Notes under the pieces: generated by a model
What the model was told of the DNA's origin: nothing
The model's database searches: none
The model's input: the letters and a program-made list of their open reading frames with translations, nothing else
Part shown: in pieces, positions 46,997-58,775 of the stretch
Layout of the letters: every line of letters begins with the position of its first letter
Position numbering within the stretch: position 1 is the stretch's first letter
Assembly: GCA_031001845.1 (NCBI GenBank)
Contig: JARNGD010000061.1
Span: forward strand, 62,001 to 126,000
Source: Achaetomiella virescens
Taxonomy: Eukaryota; Ascomycota; Sordariomycetes; Sordariales; Chaetomiaceae
Length of the DNA stretch: 64,000 nucleotides
Reading direction: 5' to 3'
Made by a program: the position numbers and the translations under genes

Positions 46997-47695
46997 ATGA
47001 GCGCCGTGAGTGACCCTGCCCAGCCTGTCGCCGACGCTATGCCCAACCCATCATCATGTCTTCTGCTAACCCCCCCCTTCCAGCACGAGACCGGCCTTCC
47101 CCCCAACTGGGAAGTCCGCCACAGCAACTCCAAGAACCTGCCCTACTATTTCAACAGCGTGGAGAAGATCTCGCGCTGGGAACCGCCCGCCGGCACCGAC
47201 ACGGAGAAGCTCAAGCTCTACATGGCCGAGTACCACAGCCACAAGCAGCCGCCCCAGCCGGCATCCCACTCCGGGGGCGCCCCCGCTGAGTCGGGCAAGA
47301 TCCGCGCCGCGCACCTGCTGGTCAAGCATCGCGACAGCCGGCGCCCGTCGAGCTGGCGCGAGAACCAGATCACGCGCAGCAAGGAGGAGGCGCTGCAGAT
47401 TATCAAGGACTACGAGCGGCGGATCAGGAGCGGCGAGACCACGCTAGGCACGCTGGCAGTCACGGAGAGCGACTGCAGCAGCGCGCGCAAGGGGGGCGAC
47501 CTGGGGTTTTTTGGGAGGGGTGACATGCAGAAGGAGTTTGAGGACGCGGCGTTTGCGCTGCAGAAAGGGGAGATTTCGGGCGTGGTAGATACGGCGAGCG
47601 GGTTGCATCTTATTGAGAGGTGGGTGGCTTTCGCTGGGTTCGGCGTTGGTTCCATGGTTGGGGCGGCTGCTGACGTGTGTGACAGGATCGAGTAG
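46997..47695 (+). CDS. PIN1: Pin1/Ess1-type peptidyl-prolyl isomerase
   Basis: Isomerises phospho-Ser/Thr-Pro bonds, with the Pol II C-terminal domain as a main nuclear target. Exons 46997-47005 (MSA), 47084-47619 and 47686-47695 give 184 residues without frame break. The WW domain is LPPNWEVRHSNSKNLPYYFN through RWEPP. The parvulin domain has RAAHLLVKHRDSRRPSSWRE, SDCSSARKGGDLGFFGRGDM, QKEFEDAAFALQKGEISGVV and ends SGLHLIERIE. Basic residues that bind phosphate (KHRDSRRPSSWR) are present. The two introns (78 and 66 nt) are both multiples of three and contain no in-frame stop, so unspliced messages would still encode a longer protein. Confidence 0.93.
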   Translation: MSAVSDPAQPVADAMPNPSSCLLLTPPFQHETGLPPNWEVRHSNSKNLPYYFNSVEKISRWEPPAGTDTEKLKLYMAEYHSHKQPPQPASHSGGAPAESGKIRAAHLLVKHRDSRRPSSWRENQITRSKEEALQIIKDYERRIRSGETTLGTLAVTESDCSSARKGGDLGFFGRGDMQKEFEDAAFALQKGEISGVVDTASGLHLIERWVAFAGFGVGSMVGAAADVCDRIE

Positions 47696-48246
47696 CGTCT
47701 TACGGGGGAGCGTGACTGATCTCGTCTTCGTGGTTGTGGGAAATTGTGTCCAGGTGTTGACCGGGTCCCAGGTTTTGACATTCTTGTCTCGGCAAGGCCA
47801 AAATGGAACAATGTGTGGTTCAAGGTCGGATTTGGGGGAGGGGGAAAGTAGTTTCTGGTCATTTAGTTCATGCCTCCTCCAATGTGGAGGTAAGCCAAAG
47901 TCAAAAGCAGGCCATCCTGCGTGCTATTCACAGCGTTATGTGGTCTCTATCTACTATCCTAAATTCAATGAGAATCTCTCTCAGGATGCTAAACAAGTAC
48001 AGGCCGGCCATCCACACGAGTCCACGGGGTACTGCGCCGGAACACCATTATTATCCAACACAGTTTGCCCGATGCCTCTTCAGGAGGCTTCCAGAAACCG
48101 ACCTTACACCTCGGAGAAGAGACGTCCATGCGCCCTTTTCCTGGTATGCCACCCGGAACAGCAACCCACCCGTATGCACTATCTTCTCCTGGTATACCCA
48201 ACACCCCATATCCAGCATCCCAACTCAGCCAGGCACTCCCGGTTCT
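47696..48246. other. Short intergenic, convergent 3' ends
   Basis: This separates the Pin1 stop from the stop of the minus-strand LrgB-like gene. No gene seen. Confidence 0.5.
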
Positions 48247-50341
48247 TCACGAGCCGACCCGCTGCACAATCCAGCCCGCCAGAGGCGCGATACTCGAAAA
48301 CACCACCGTCATGATCCCCAGCGCTATCATCGACAGCGCGGCATGTGGTCCCGCGTCGCTCTGCGCCTCATACAGGTATGCCGTGCCCATAGCGGCGGCA
48401 TTAATCCCCACAGTGACGCCTGCCGCAACTGTCAATGGGTCGTTGGCTCTTTGCTGAGCCCGCGCTTTCGCTTGAGCTGTTATCAACATCCCCCCTCTAC
48501 CATCTCCGCTTGACGTCGGCGGTTGTGTTTGTGGCGCTGGTGCTTGTGTCTCTTCCCGTAGCTGAGTCCGCGTCTCCTCGTCCGTGTCCGTGTCACCGCC
48601 CCTGTCCCTGACTCTGGTCGTCTCCCTCTCCCCGTCTCCCGCATCCAAGTTTTCACTTTGCCCGGCCGTTACCCCAGTTCCATACTCGACCTCCTGCCAA
48701 TCTTCCCTCCTTCTCAACCCATACCTCCGCAAAACCCAACCGCCAACCCGCCCCTCCATCCACCTCCCCACCCCCAGCCCCAACCCTATCTGATACACAA
48801 TCCCGCTCCCTACAACCATAGCCGCATTCAACCCCCCATCCCCCTTCAACATGCCCATCACGGGACTCGCCAGCGCGATCGTCACACTCCGCGCTGCAAA
48901 CGCCAGCGCGCGGCTGGCGGGCTCGATACGCAGTGCGTGGGCGAAGAGAGGGAGGCAGGCGACGTTGAGGAGCGCGAGGAGGGAGGAGACGGTGCAGACC
49001 GTCAGGCCGGCGCGGGACAAGAGCTGGGCGCGGTGCTCGTAGAGCTTGAAGCCCCATGCCACGAGGCCTGAGTTGAGGAGCGTGACTGCCATGTCGCCGG
49101 AGGCCATCCAGCCCTTTCCGACTTGTTGGATTTGTGGGGAGGGGGGAGAGGGAGCTGATGAAGAGAAGGTGGTGGCGTGCAAGATGAGACTCGACAGCGG
49201 CGTGTGCGTCTGCAGGGTCTCCAGCATCTCACCCAGCGACCGCCCGCTGATGGCGCTGTCGGCAAAGACGTATGCGATCATGCAGAGGGAAGTCCAGAGC
49301 ACTGCGTTGGAGACGCCGGAGAGGAGGGTTCTTGCCCAGGGGTGGAGGGAGGGGTGCGATTTGATGGAGGATTGGATGGCGAGGGTTGTGAGCCACGTCG
49401 AAAAGAGGAGCGAGGTCGCTAGGGGAACGTCTTTGTGCTGGGCATAGCGGAGGGGCAGGCCGAGGAGTAGGGTTAGAAACCAGAAGAGGAGGAGGATCGG
49501 GTTGCGGAAGGCGAAGGTGCGGAGATGGAGCCAGCGGGAGGATCTTTTGGGGCCGCGGGTACTGTTTGGTCGGGGGCTTGGTTCGTCACTTTCAGAGGAG
49601 GAGCCAGCTGATGAGTCGAGGCCAATTGTTAGGGAGCTGGTCGTCAGAGAGTCCCCGCAGAAAGACTTGGCTGGAGTGCGCAGTTTCGGAGACCTTTGTG
49701 CCTCTCCCATTTCCGCATCGGTGTTCCCGTCAACCCAAAACTCCTTGTCATGCCGAACCATCAGACACTGAACGGGGAGGGCGAGGAAGTAGGCTAAGAC
49801 TGTGTTGAAAAAGCCCGTGAGGACTCGACAATGTCAGCAGCTGCGTCTTCTGCTTGCATGGTGGCAGCTCACTGAAGCAGATAATGATCATTCCGACACT
49901 GCGGTCGTCTGCCAGTGGGCCGTGGCATAACATGACAACCGGGATGGTGAATCCGATGGACATATGCCGGTTCAGGAGCTCCGTCTGCCCGGGTCAGCAC
50001 GCCCCTTGGCGATATCTGGGGGAGGTACTCACCGCTCGTTTTAATCGCTTCCGGTAGAAGTCTTCCACCCCTGGTAAGACAACACCAGCCATCGAGAACA
50101 CCAGAAATACCGTCGCCATGGCCAGGATTGGCGCGGGAAAGTCGACTCCCTCCCGATTCAGACCGTGTTGGATTCCGGCGATCAACAACTGTGCTGCGAA
50201 GGCAATGAACACCGCAAGCATCCCGTCCTGGACCTTCCCTAACAACTCCAGCCGTGTTGGACATGATAACGACGACGAAGGTGATGCTCCCAAGACTGTT
50301 GTCGACGTCGAGCGCACGGGCGCCGATGAAACCGTCCCCAT
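48247..50341 (-). CDS. LrgA/LrgB-like membrane protein
   Basis: Exons are about 50033-50341, 49873-49978 and 48247-49823, with introns of 54 and 49 nt and one frame throughout. The N-terminal LrgA/CidA-like part reads MLAVFIAFAAQLLIAGIQHG, VDFPAPILAMATVFLVFS and LLNRHMSIGFTIPVVMLCHG. A polar linker follows, then an LrgB-like part with segments such as NPILLLFWFLTLLLGLPLRY, GMLKGDGGLNAAMVVGSGIV, VAAGVTVGINAAAMGTAYLY and ALSMIALGIMTVVFSSIAPL. This two-part layout is shared with plant PLGG1 (plastid glycolate/glycerate carrier) and fungal LrgB-like proteins of unknown substrate. Length is about 660 residues. The start is the ATG at 50339-50341; a nearer one at 50264 is in another frame. Confidence 0.75.
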
Positions 50342-52981
50342 CTCCCACCCAGCCCCACGGCACCGGTACTCGGAGAAATGTTTCGGTTGGAGCAAGACAG
50401 TATGTGGACGGCAGATGTTTGCTACTCACACAGCTGCAACACATATCAAGCAGTGAGACATGGCCTTGGGCGAAACCTGAGAGACAGCAAGAGGATGGCG
50501 ACAGTTGCACTTAAAGCGGACGACATTCGGGAACACCCTCACGGTGTCTGGGTCACGCTCTGCAGCGGGCCTTGCGTTTGTATCCCAGCGGGCGGTCTCA
50601 CCTAGCCGCAGTGACGGTGAAGTTTTGGATGGGGCCCTCGGGTCCAGTTTCGCCCACTTCTGGAACGCCCGGGTACGAACGCCGTGCCATTATCGGCCAG
50701 GAGCTCCGCGGATATGGAGACGCCCATGGTTCGGACCTATTCCGGAAAGGACGATCCGTCTGAACGAATGGCGTGGATGGCCCGGGTGCTGCAGTAGGCT
50801 GTGTTTGACGGGAAGGGCCCACGACATGTCCCTCCAGCGACCTCTGGGAACGACACGTCAACATGTCGGTGTAGACGGCCCATTTTCGGAACGGAGTAAC
50901 CAGAGGATTCTGGTCAACCTCTCCCAGCTGCGATTGCTTGCAGGCTTGGGTCAAACAGAGAGGACACAAAGCTCCAGGAACAGAGCACAACAGGCGGCGA
51001 GCCGGGCTGTTTGTACGCTCTCCGGGGCGACGGGAGAAAGGCAGAGGGAATCCAGAGCCTCCGACCTGAGCGTATCCCAATCTCCTAATCGAGCCCGAGC
51101 TGATGGTTCGACATGTGATGGCTCGTTTCTCACGGCCCGAGAGACCCGTTATCGTGGCGACTAGTTCATCGAACCAGCCGATACGGCCCGTGTTTTGCAT
51201 GTCTTGCATCTCGTCAACGACAAGCATGGCCCGGCACGGGGGGGCGGCAAAGAAACCGAACGGCAGAAGCTCGCCGGCATGTCGACGCCACACGGCTCCC
51301 CCGCAAACGGGCATAGGGCTTGGCTGCCACTCAGAAGAGCAAGCCAGGCCACAACGCCGAGAATATCATGTCAGATTTGACAGGCGAGCGGCAGCTAACG
51401 CCCGCCTACCTGGTGATCGCTGGTTTCGCATTGAACGGCGTCGGCGGTCCGCCAGGGTGCCCGATTCGGAAACTGAGGCGCCAGGCACAATCACTATGGC
51501 ATGTGGAGCGGGCGCAAACGAGGAAAGGCGCGAACAGCCGGCCGGCGACGCATCCGTAAACAGGGCAGTGGACGACCGCAGGGCCCCGGCGTTGGTGGCT
51601 GACGCATATGCGGCTCGCCGCATCGCAACAACGGCTGGCTGCGGTTCGAGCCGTGGTTTGACCCAGGGCTGTGGTGGTATCACGCTTCGCCGGCGCACAA
51701 CAGGGTTGGTGGTATGATCGGGTCGATAGCGGTTGGTGAAGGGTGTCGGAGGAAGCAGTCCAGATTGGGGGCGGTTTGACATGCTCGCTCGCAACGTCGT
51801 GCTTGTGCTGCCCCGGCGAAGTTAATTCAGACGGTGGTTCTTCAGCAGCTGGCCCCGAACAGCTAATACGCAGCCATGCCATTATGTCATCCTGAGCAGG
51901 CTGCTCTTCCAGAGTCTGGAGCGAGAGTTAGTCTCGGCCAAATCCAAGGACACGAGATGCTCTGACTTGGCATCTCACAACGAGACTGCGCCTCCGATGA
52001 TCGCATGAGCTTGCTGTTGTGCCACGCCGTCGTTGAAAGATTGGGAAGGAGCTTAACATGATTGTCGGAGTGTTGTGTTGACCTTCGACTGGCGCTGCTG
52101 ACATCCCCACTTGGAGCAGTTCAGGCCTTAGCGAAGCAACGGATTAAAAGCTGCGCTAATCGAATGGCCATCTGGCGGGCGACCCTCTGCCAGTGCCTTG
52201 AAGGAAACCTCGAGAGCGTCCTTTGGTTAGATGCTTTCGACCATCCGCACTGCAACCTCGAGCTGAGCTTGAGAAAACGAAGCTTGCTAAAGCAAGGCTG
52301 GCCAGCTTTTCATGCTCGGTTCAATTTGCCAATGACAGAATCTGGCAGCTCGACAAGAGTTGCCACGCGGTCTCTTCATTGCGAACGCCGATGGATGGCT
52401 TGTTGTGAAACAAGAGAGATCGGGTGAAAAAGTGGGATCAAAGACCTCCCCAAGGGAGAAAGAAACGTTGACAGCCGACATGTGAGGCCATCTTCGACGC
52501 GGCCGCTGCGATGGGAACGAAGGACGAAACGGTGGCTTGCGCTGTGCAAAGGGAACAAGCAAGCACTGGCATTGCCGTCATCTTGAGGGAAGGTGGCAAC
52601 CAGTTGGCGCTGTCCGGTTATTCGGGGAACGGCAGTCGACTGCTTGGACTTGAGGGAGCGATTGCTGCGTACGGACGTAACAACAGCAAAGAAGGTGAAC
52701 TTTCACCACTCCCTCTGCCGTGGAGGAAGGAACAGGGCTGGGGATGCCGGGTTTTCTTAAGTGCCGAGATTTAGCGCTGAAGCTTAGGCCACAGAGGTTC
52801 AGAGCTGCGGTTATTGCGGGGCTGATCGTCCAGGGAAAAACAATGGCCATCTGACCCACTTTTGGGGGATGAGCAATTCACCACTCACCACTCATCACGA
52901 CGCCAAGTCACATGATTCCATCTCGATCTTCCCTCGCCTCACCGACACGCTGCCTTATGCCGCGACTCGCCTACCATAGCA
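50342..52981. other. 2.6-kb gene-free interval
   Basis: Several open frames exist on both strands but none shows family motifs, membrane patterns or introns that link them. They look like chance frames in GC-rich DNA. No repeat was recognised by eye. Confidence 0.45.
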
Positions 52982-54780
52982 ATGGATGCCGAGTCGTTAA
53001 TCCGTATCCTGAGGGCGTACGACACGTCGTTTAATGCAGCAGCGGTGAGGGCGGCGCTCTCGGACTCGACCGCGACGGACCTTGTGCGATGGGCCACAGT
53101 CCATCTCGCCCCGGACACGCTCCTCACCGTGGATGAGCTGAACCAGTAGGTGTGTCTCCATTTACTCTGGGGCAGTGCTAACTAATGCGGATTAGGTATG
53201 TTGCTCTCGAGGAATCAGGCCTGGCAGAGGGGCTGGCCATGTCGTCAGACCTCGCCGCAGCTCGTGTTCTGAGCGACCAGGAGATCAAGGATGCCATCGA
53301 AGAACTGAATCGCTCAACCCAGGCCATAACACGGCATACAGAGACTCTCAAGCAGCAGCAGGAGGCCCTAGATCGTCTCATGAATGCCGGTCGCCACGGC
53401 ACTGACCAGCGGGCCGTCATCGAGGCTGGACATGGCCGGAAATGGGAGGCCCAGCGCAGGGACCTTGCGTCATGGGTGTGTAACGTCAAGTCGCCTTGGT
53501 TATCGACGGACTCTGTTGACTGGGTGAGCAGGCAGACGACTTGTCACAGTCCCTCAGCTCCCGCGTGTTCGAACTCGAACAGCGTAGCACAGGAGCTAGC
53601 GCGACCATTCAGCAGACAGTGGACACGCTGTTGCGCTCCGACAACAAGCTCTTATCCAGTCTTCAGAAGCTTGGCTTGGAGCTGGACACCGAAGATGCCG
53701 AGGATCAACAGGATGTCGTCATGCTGCGCGAGACGTGCGCAAGGTTAGTGCGCTCACCCGGGTTGGTTGGGGCAGAGAGTTCACACACCATGGCAGGCTG
53801 ATCAAGTTCACGGTTGAGGGGATACGGACGAAGTTGGACCGCATTTACCTCGAGTCTCTCGAAACCTCGGCACGGTCAGGAGCCGCCAATCGAGTCTCGG
53901 CCGATGAGGTGACTGGCCTGCAGCAGGAACTCGAGTCTCTCTACGCCGAGATCCTCCCTGTTGCGCAAATGGCCACTGAGCAGCAGTTTCTTGAGCCGGC
54001 GCTGAAGAGCCTTGCCGCTAAGAACGGTCAGGGACTGGAAAGATTGGCCAAGGCGACGAGCTACGTGAGTAAAGCGGCATCTCTCGCTCGTGCCCAACTC
54101 ACATGGTGCAGATCCACGACTGCCTCGACTATCTTATCGACCGCGCACAGGACCTCACAGCTCGTCTCGAGGCCTTCCAGGTGTATCAAGTTGCCACCAA
54201 TGCCGTGCTCGAGATTGCGAAGTCGGAACTGGCCACTCAAGTCGAAGGCTCGGCCACATTAAAAAAGGCCCCCAAACAGCTGGAAATCGTGTCACCTACC
54301 AGACCCCAACCCAAACAGCGGTTGAGATATTCAATTGGTAATGTTGACCATGAACTTCCATTGGAAGAAATACTGCGCTCTCTCGCCATCAGCCTCCCCC
54401 AGCACGAAACCGCCGCCGACGGTCACGTTCAAGTGAACGAACTGGCCTCCGCGCTTGTCAACCGTCGAGCAAAACTGCATGATGTCGCTCGCAACGTTCA
54501 AGAGACGTTCGAGAGCACCGCTACGAAGCAGGTCACCGACGCAAAGCTAGCCATACAGCTGGTTCGCGACTCCATCCTCGCTGAGAGTCCGTTTGGAGAG
54601 GTCCGGCTGGTGGATCCAGAGATTGAGGGTTCCATTGCCGTGCTCTCACGGGAGCTGGCCAATGTGGATGAGAAGCTTAAGGAGGTCGACTCCAATGTGG
54701 TGAAACTGAGGGCAGGAACGCGAAGAGGGATGAGCTTGTTAGTCGATGGGGTTCATGAAGTCATTTCCCACCATGCATAG
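52982..54780 (+). CDS. HAUS augmin complex subunit 3-like coiled-coil protein
   Basis: Five exons (52982-53145, 53196-53475, 53532-53743, 53797-54064, 54112-54780) with introns of 47-56 nt give 530 residues in one unbroken frame. The N-terminal globular part (LVRWATVHLAPDTLLTVDEL, then ESGLAEGLA) resembles the HAUS3 pattern FLxWFCxN...LSExEL...SGKPILEG. It is followed by long helical heptads: DQEIKDAIEELNRSTQAITR, QQTVDTLLRSDNKLLSSLQK, LQQELESLYAEILPVAQMAT, EKLKEVDSNVVKLRAGTRRG. Augmin recruits gamma-tubulin to spindle microtubules. The assignment is by pattern only; another coiled-coil spindle or kinetochore protein is possible. Confidence 0.6.
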
Positions 54781-55722
54781 AAACGAGTCTGAATTGGACA
54801 TTCGAGGAAGCGTGATCTGTAACCTCTGCCATTCCCTCCATCCGCATGTCAATCTTTTTGATCTGCATCCATGCTACTTAGTCCTAATCTCTGCCTCAAG
54901 GGCAATATTTACTTTGGCACCCTCCCATCACCTTCGAATCTCCGTCATCGTGAACCAGGCTCTCGTCACCCCAGCAGAGCATACTCGTCCTCGGAGATCA
55001 GCCTCAGTGTCTACCAGAACAGCCACCGCTCCGGATTATGCACGGGTTGTTCAGAGGACGAGGTGGTCAAGCTTCATTATTAAGTAGAGGTGCAGGCGGC
55101 AAGACGGTGCGGTTTGTGTCGTAAGAAGTGGGACACCAGAGGTGTGCTAACCATGTGTGCAAGCAGGTGGGTGCGATCAATGATTTCCCGTGACACCAGG
55201 GAGCCGAGACACAACCTCGCATCCAACGTACTATGCACATGGGTTGGGGTTCTTCTGGCTTTGTAACCGGCTGATGGAGTTGTGAGCATGTCACAGATAG
55301 ATAGTGACGGGTTGAAGGTCTGCCATGTTTAATGCTGATTGCTGGCATGATATGATCACGACCTCCGTGGCTCCTCAGTCCACGCCGTGTAGTAAAGGCA
55401 AGTCGCAAAATGTCAACCATAGCGGCTATGCTTTGAGTATGGAAAATGCAAAGAGAGGGAATACATGATTCTTTGTTGCTGGACCCTTTTTGTTCCCTTA
55501 CCAAGCCCAAGGCCGTAGTTTAGGCCGGAAGCCTCAACCTCCCATCCTCCCCTCAGGCCTCGACGCCACGAACGCCCCAATCACGATCAGCACCCCCACA
55601 GGGTCATCATCCAGCCACCCGTAGACCCAGCGAAGACGGCCAACGGCACGACCAAGGCGACACACAGAAACCATGACAGCAGCAATTTATCAGACTCAGG
55701 AAGGTATCAAGTTGCTGCCTTT
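54781..55722. other. Intergenic between convergent genes
   Basis: No gene is supported between the HAUS3-like stop and the stop of the minus-strand membrane protein. Confidence 0.5.
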
Positions 55723-56221
55723 TTACCCCCCAAACCTCGCTCTCTCCTCCGCCTGGCAGATCACACCTACGCAGAACCCCACCACCAGCTGGTCCGCCAC
55801 ATGCCACGCCATCCCACATACCGCGGCCCACCACGGGATCTCGTGTATCTGTGCGGCAAACCCCCAGATCATTGAACTTGCGATGTTGTAGAAGGCGCGA
55901 ATAACGATTATGGCGGACACGGACTTGCCGCGCGGGGTGGTGAAGTCCAGCGGGAGGAAGAGGCGAGATTGGAGAGTGGTCACGGTGGGTGTTGGGTTAG
56001 GGGAGATTTCGAAAGGCTCTTGGACCTGCTTCATGGCCTCGTTCCAGACGTGCTTCTCCAGATCCTTCTCGGCAGCGACATCGTCAGGGGCGTCGTCGGT
56101 ACCGTCCCAATCGGGGGATTCATTGCGGGAGATAGAGTTGGAGGGGAGGAAGATGGAGGCGCCGGGCGTCGTGGGTTTTGATGCGGAAGTCGGTAAGGGT
56201 TGTTGGGAAGGTGAGCGGCAT
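55723..56221 (-). CDS. Small hypothetical membrane protein
   Basis: ATG at 56219-56221 (context CACAATGCCG) opens MPLTFPTTLTDFRIKTHDAR. One indel near 56155 then joins the frame IFLPSNSISRNESPDWDGTD. A charged helical segment EKDLEKHVWNEAMKQVQEPF precedes SRLFLPLDFTTPRGKSVSAI and two or three likely membrane segments (AIIVIRAFYNIASSMIWGFA; WWAAVCGMAWHVADQLVVGF; CVGVICQAEE). Length is about 166 residues. No named family is recognised. Topology suggests an organelle or endoplasmic-reticulum membrane protein, but no targeting signal is clear. Confidence 0.6.
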
Positions 56222-56542
56222 TGTGGTGGTTGAGAGTGGAGAGTTGAAGGGACAGTGACAGTTCGGTAAAAGGGTGTCGAGGAGTTTTGGAGTGATGAGG
56301 TGCAGGTCAAATTCTGAGCTTCGCGGTGAAGAGATCGCGAGCTGGCGCGTTCGAGATTGAGATTGGACCTTGGAATTGCATGCGCGCCCACCCCCTTTTT
56401 TTCATGCGTGGACAGGCGTTGCAGGGGTATAAAGTACATTAATCTGTACAAGGGGAAAGCATCCCGAGCTTGCTTGGCATCGGAAGACAGGCACAGCAGC
56501 CCCATTTGACCACTCAGACACACTATCCAACCACCACAGCCA
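56222..56542. other. Intergenic, upstream of membrane protein gene
   Basis: This contains the presumed promoter of the minus-strand gene ending at 56221. No gene seen. Confidence 0.4.
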
Positions 56543-56997
56543 ATGCCGCCACCCACATTCAGGCCGATCCCACACAGCCTCTGGGACGGCAACCCTCCCC
56601 TAAAAGACAACACCGCAAGCGACAACCTGCGTCAGCTGAACGAGTACATCGGGATCCCCCGAGGCCACGCCCACGACTCATGGGGCTAGACCGTCCTGCG
56701 CACCGCCTACACCCCCTAGTCGGACGCACTATTCCCCATCGCGCTCGAGTGCCTCAAGAGCTATGTGCACTACTGGTGCCACTATAGCCGTTTCTCGGCG
56801 TTCGGCGCGCTGTGCGAGAAGCACCGAGTCAATTATGACAAGCCCAACAAGGAGGTGTTCCGCCGGTCATAATAGAAGCTATTGAGGACCGCAAGGGTCT
56901 AGCGCATCTCGACGGCGACGGGGATAGCAAAGGAAAGACACGCAAGAATCCGGTCACGGTCGTTAGCGTCTATACTCTTCTCATTGCCATGATATGA
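56543..56997 (+). pseudogene. Relic of a fungal hypothetical protein gene
   Basis: From the ATG at 56543 the frame reads MPPPTFRPIPHSLWDGNPPL, NLRQLNEYIGIPRGHAHDSW, then TAG, TVLRTAYTP, TAG, SDALFPIALECLKSYVHYWC, and later two adjacent stops (TAATAG). The text between stops stays coding-like in one frame, so these are true nonsense changes rather than indels. No function is assigned. Confidence 0.6.
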
Positions 56998-57033
56998 CCT
57001 ACTCATCTCGCCACTCCCCTTGGCTGCCGGTTA

Positions 57034-57961
57034 ATGCGTGCCATAGCTTCAGCAATCTCTCAAAACATGCTGGCGGACTCACGTCGAGGGGTTCATGAGT
57101 TTGATCCACCTCTGGCGTCCCTACCCAGACGTCATGAGAGACTTTCCTCTGCTGGAAGCGAGCAAGATGGAATTCTTGATATCAATACCCCCTTCCCCTT
57201 ATCTCCTGACCCTGTGCTTCGTAACCCTCCTGAGCGTCCCAATCATTCGCCAATAGCACCAGCCAACGGGACTCTGAGGTCCACCTCGCCAGCACTGCTG
57301 AGATCCTCCGCCTCGTCGAAACCTGCTACACCGAGATCTACTTCTCCTCCGCCACATGCCCTCCAAAGCTCTCTACCTGCATCAACCTCATATAGACCTC
57401 CGCACCGATCCCGCCGCCCCAGAAACGACTGACGCCGCGACAGACATGCTCGCGCGGACTGAGGCCTTCTCGCGTGAACATGGTCCGCCGCGCATGGAAC
57501 ATATCAAGAAGCGTGATACACTGCTTTAACACTCTCCTTCTCCTTAAATATAGAACTTCTCAGAAACATCAATCTCATGCTTTGGGGACGAGCATTCATT
57601 CCCAAAAGTGACCAACGTCAACTTCTGTGTAGTCAGACTCCTCCACTCCAAAATCTACCACTCCGCCACAGCCCTCTACGCGATCCTCTCCCTCCAAAGC
57701 CCCTACGCCATCCCAACCTCCCCCGAACTGGAACTGTCCCGCGCCCGGCACGCGAGGGTGTTGTTCTTCCTGCTCGAGACAGGGATGGCCACGCCGAGGG
57801 TCAAAGAGCGGATGACCTGGCCCCAGGTGGTTGCTGGTGTAGAGGCCGTGAGGGCGAGCGGGGATGAAGAAGTATGTGGGGAGAGGCCCGCTGGGATGGG
57901 AGAGATCAGGGATCGGCACCGCCGCTTGTGGCGAGGGGGAGGGAGAAGGGGGGTGGCATGA
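57034..57961 (+). pseudogene. Relic Zn2Cys6-type transcription factor (C-terminal domain)
   Basis: Coding-like blocks in changing frames match the C-terminal fungal transcription factor domain (Fungal_trans_2 type): HVEGFMSLIHLWRPYPDVMR, EVHLASTAEILRLVETCYTE, TDMLARTEAFSREHGPPRME, then IYHSATALYAILSLQS and MTWPQVVAGVEAVRASGDEE. The N-terminal Zn2Cys6 DNA-binding motif is absent, and stops fall between blocks. Frame changes may partly be consensus errors, but loss of the DNA-binding half makes it a relic. Confidence 0.6.
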
Positions 57962-58775
57962 GTGTTTTGGTAGATTCTGGTTTTGGTTTTAGTGAAGACG
58001 ACGATCAGATAATATATACAAGATGTCTGGGCACCGAGGCAACTATGTAGTCTTGTGCTTGTCCCAAAATACGTGATACCGCTCGACAGCACCTCGACCT
58101 TCCTGCGAACCCGCCAGCCATTCTTCATCAGGTTCTGGCAGTAGCTGGCAGTCATGTGTTGCCCAGCGTCGAGGAGGCTCGACAATATCCCAGTAGTGTC
58201 TGATAATAGCCGTATTCAAAGCACTGCCGCATTTACCTCCACGCAGATTGACATCGACCAACCACCCTCGCCGAAGCGACCAAGCTGTACCCCGAAACCA
58301 AGCGCGAAAGTGCGCGAAGCCATGTAATCACTCGAAGATGCGGCCACCACATGGAGGAGAACCATGAACGATACTACGCGATAGGTGGTTTCGAGAGAAG
58401 CACGCGTGTCTTATACACAAACGTGCTCGCGGGCTTGCCATTAGCGGCCTCTATGGATAATCCCACGTCCCTCAGCCACTACAAGCTCGCCTAGCGTTGA
58501 GGTCCAGGCTGCGCGAGCACATGCCACTTTCACTTCCGTTTCCGGCTTCTTGCATATACGTAACACCGCCGTGAAATAAGGCGAGTTGAGAAGGGAGACC
58601 AAACATCGAGTTTGTGCTTACCATATCAATCTGGTGGACAGCTGAATGTATGGTGCAAGCGCTCTGAGCGAGGTTCTGCAACCCCATTCAACACAAGGAC
58701 TACCTAATCCACCAACGAGAGGCTAGTAATTTGCGACAGGAGTAAGACATATTACACATGCAGTTCCCCGCCAAC
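57962..58775. other. Intergenic, no gene seen
   Basis: This lies between the transcription factor relic and the stop of the GMC oxidoreductase. No credible frame. Confidence 0.5.

Noticed and set aside
48584..49071. Plus-strand Pro-rich frames
   Set aside because: They are opposite-strand shadows of the LrgB-like gene.
50505..51314. Overlapping long frames on both strands
   Set aside because: Both frames lack motifs and share GC-driven codon patterns. No introns or start contexts support either.
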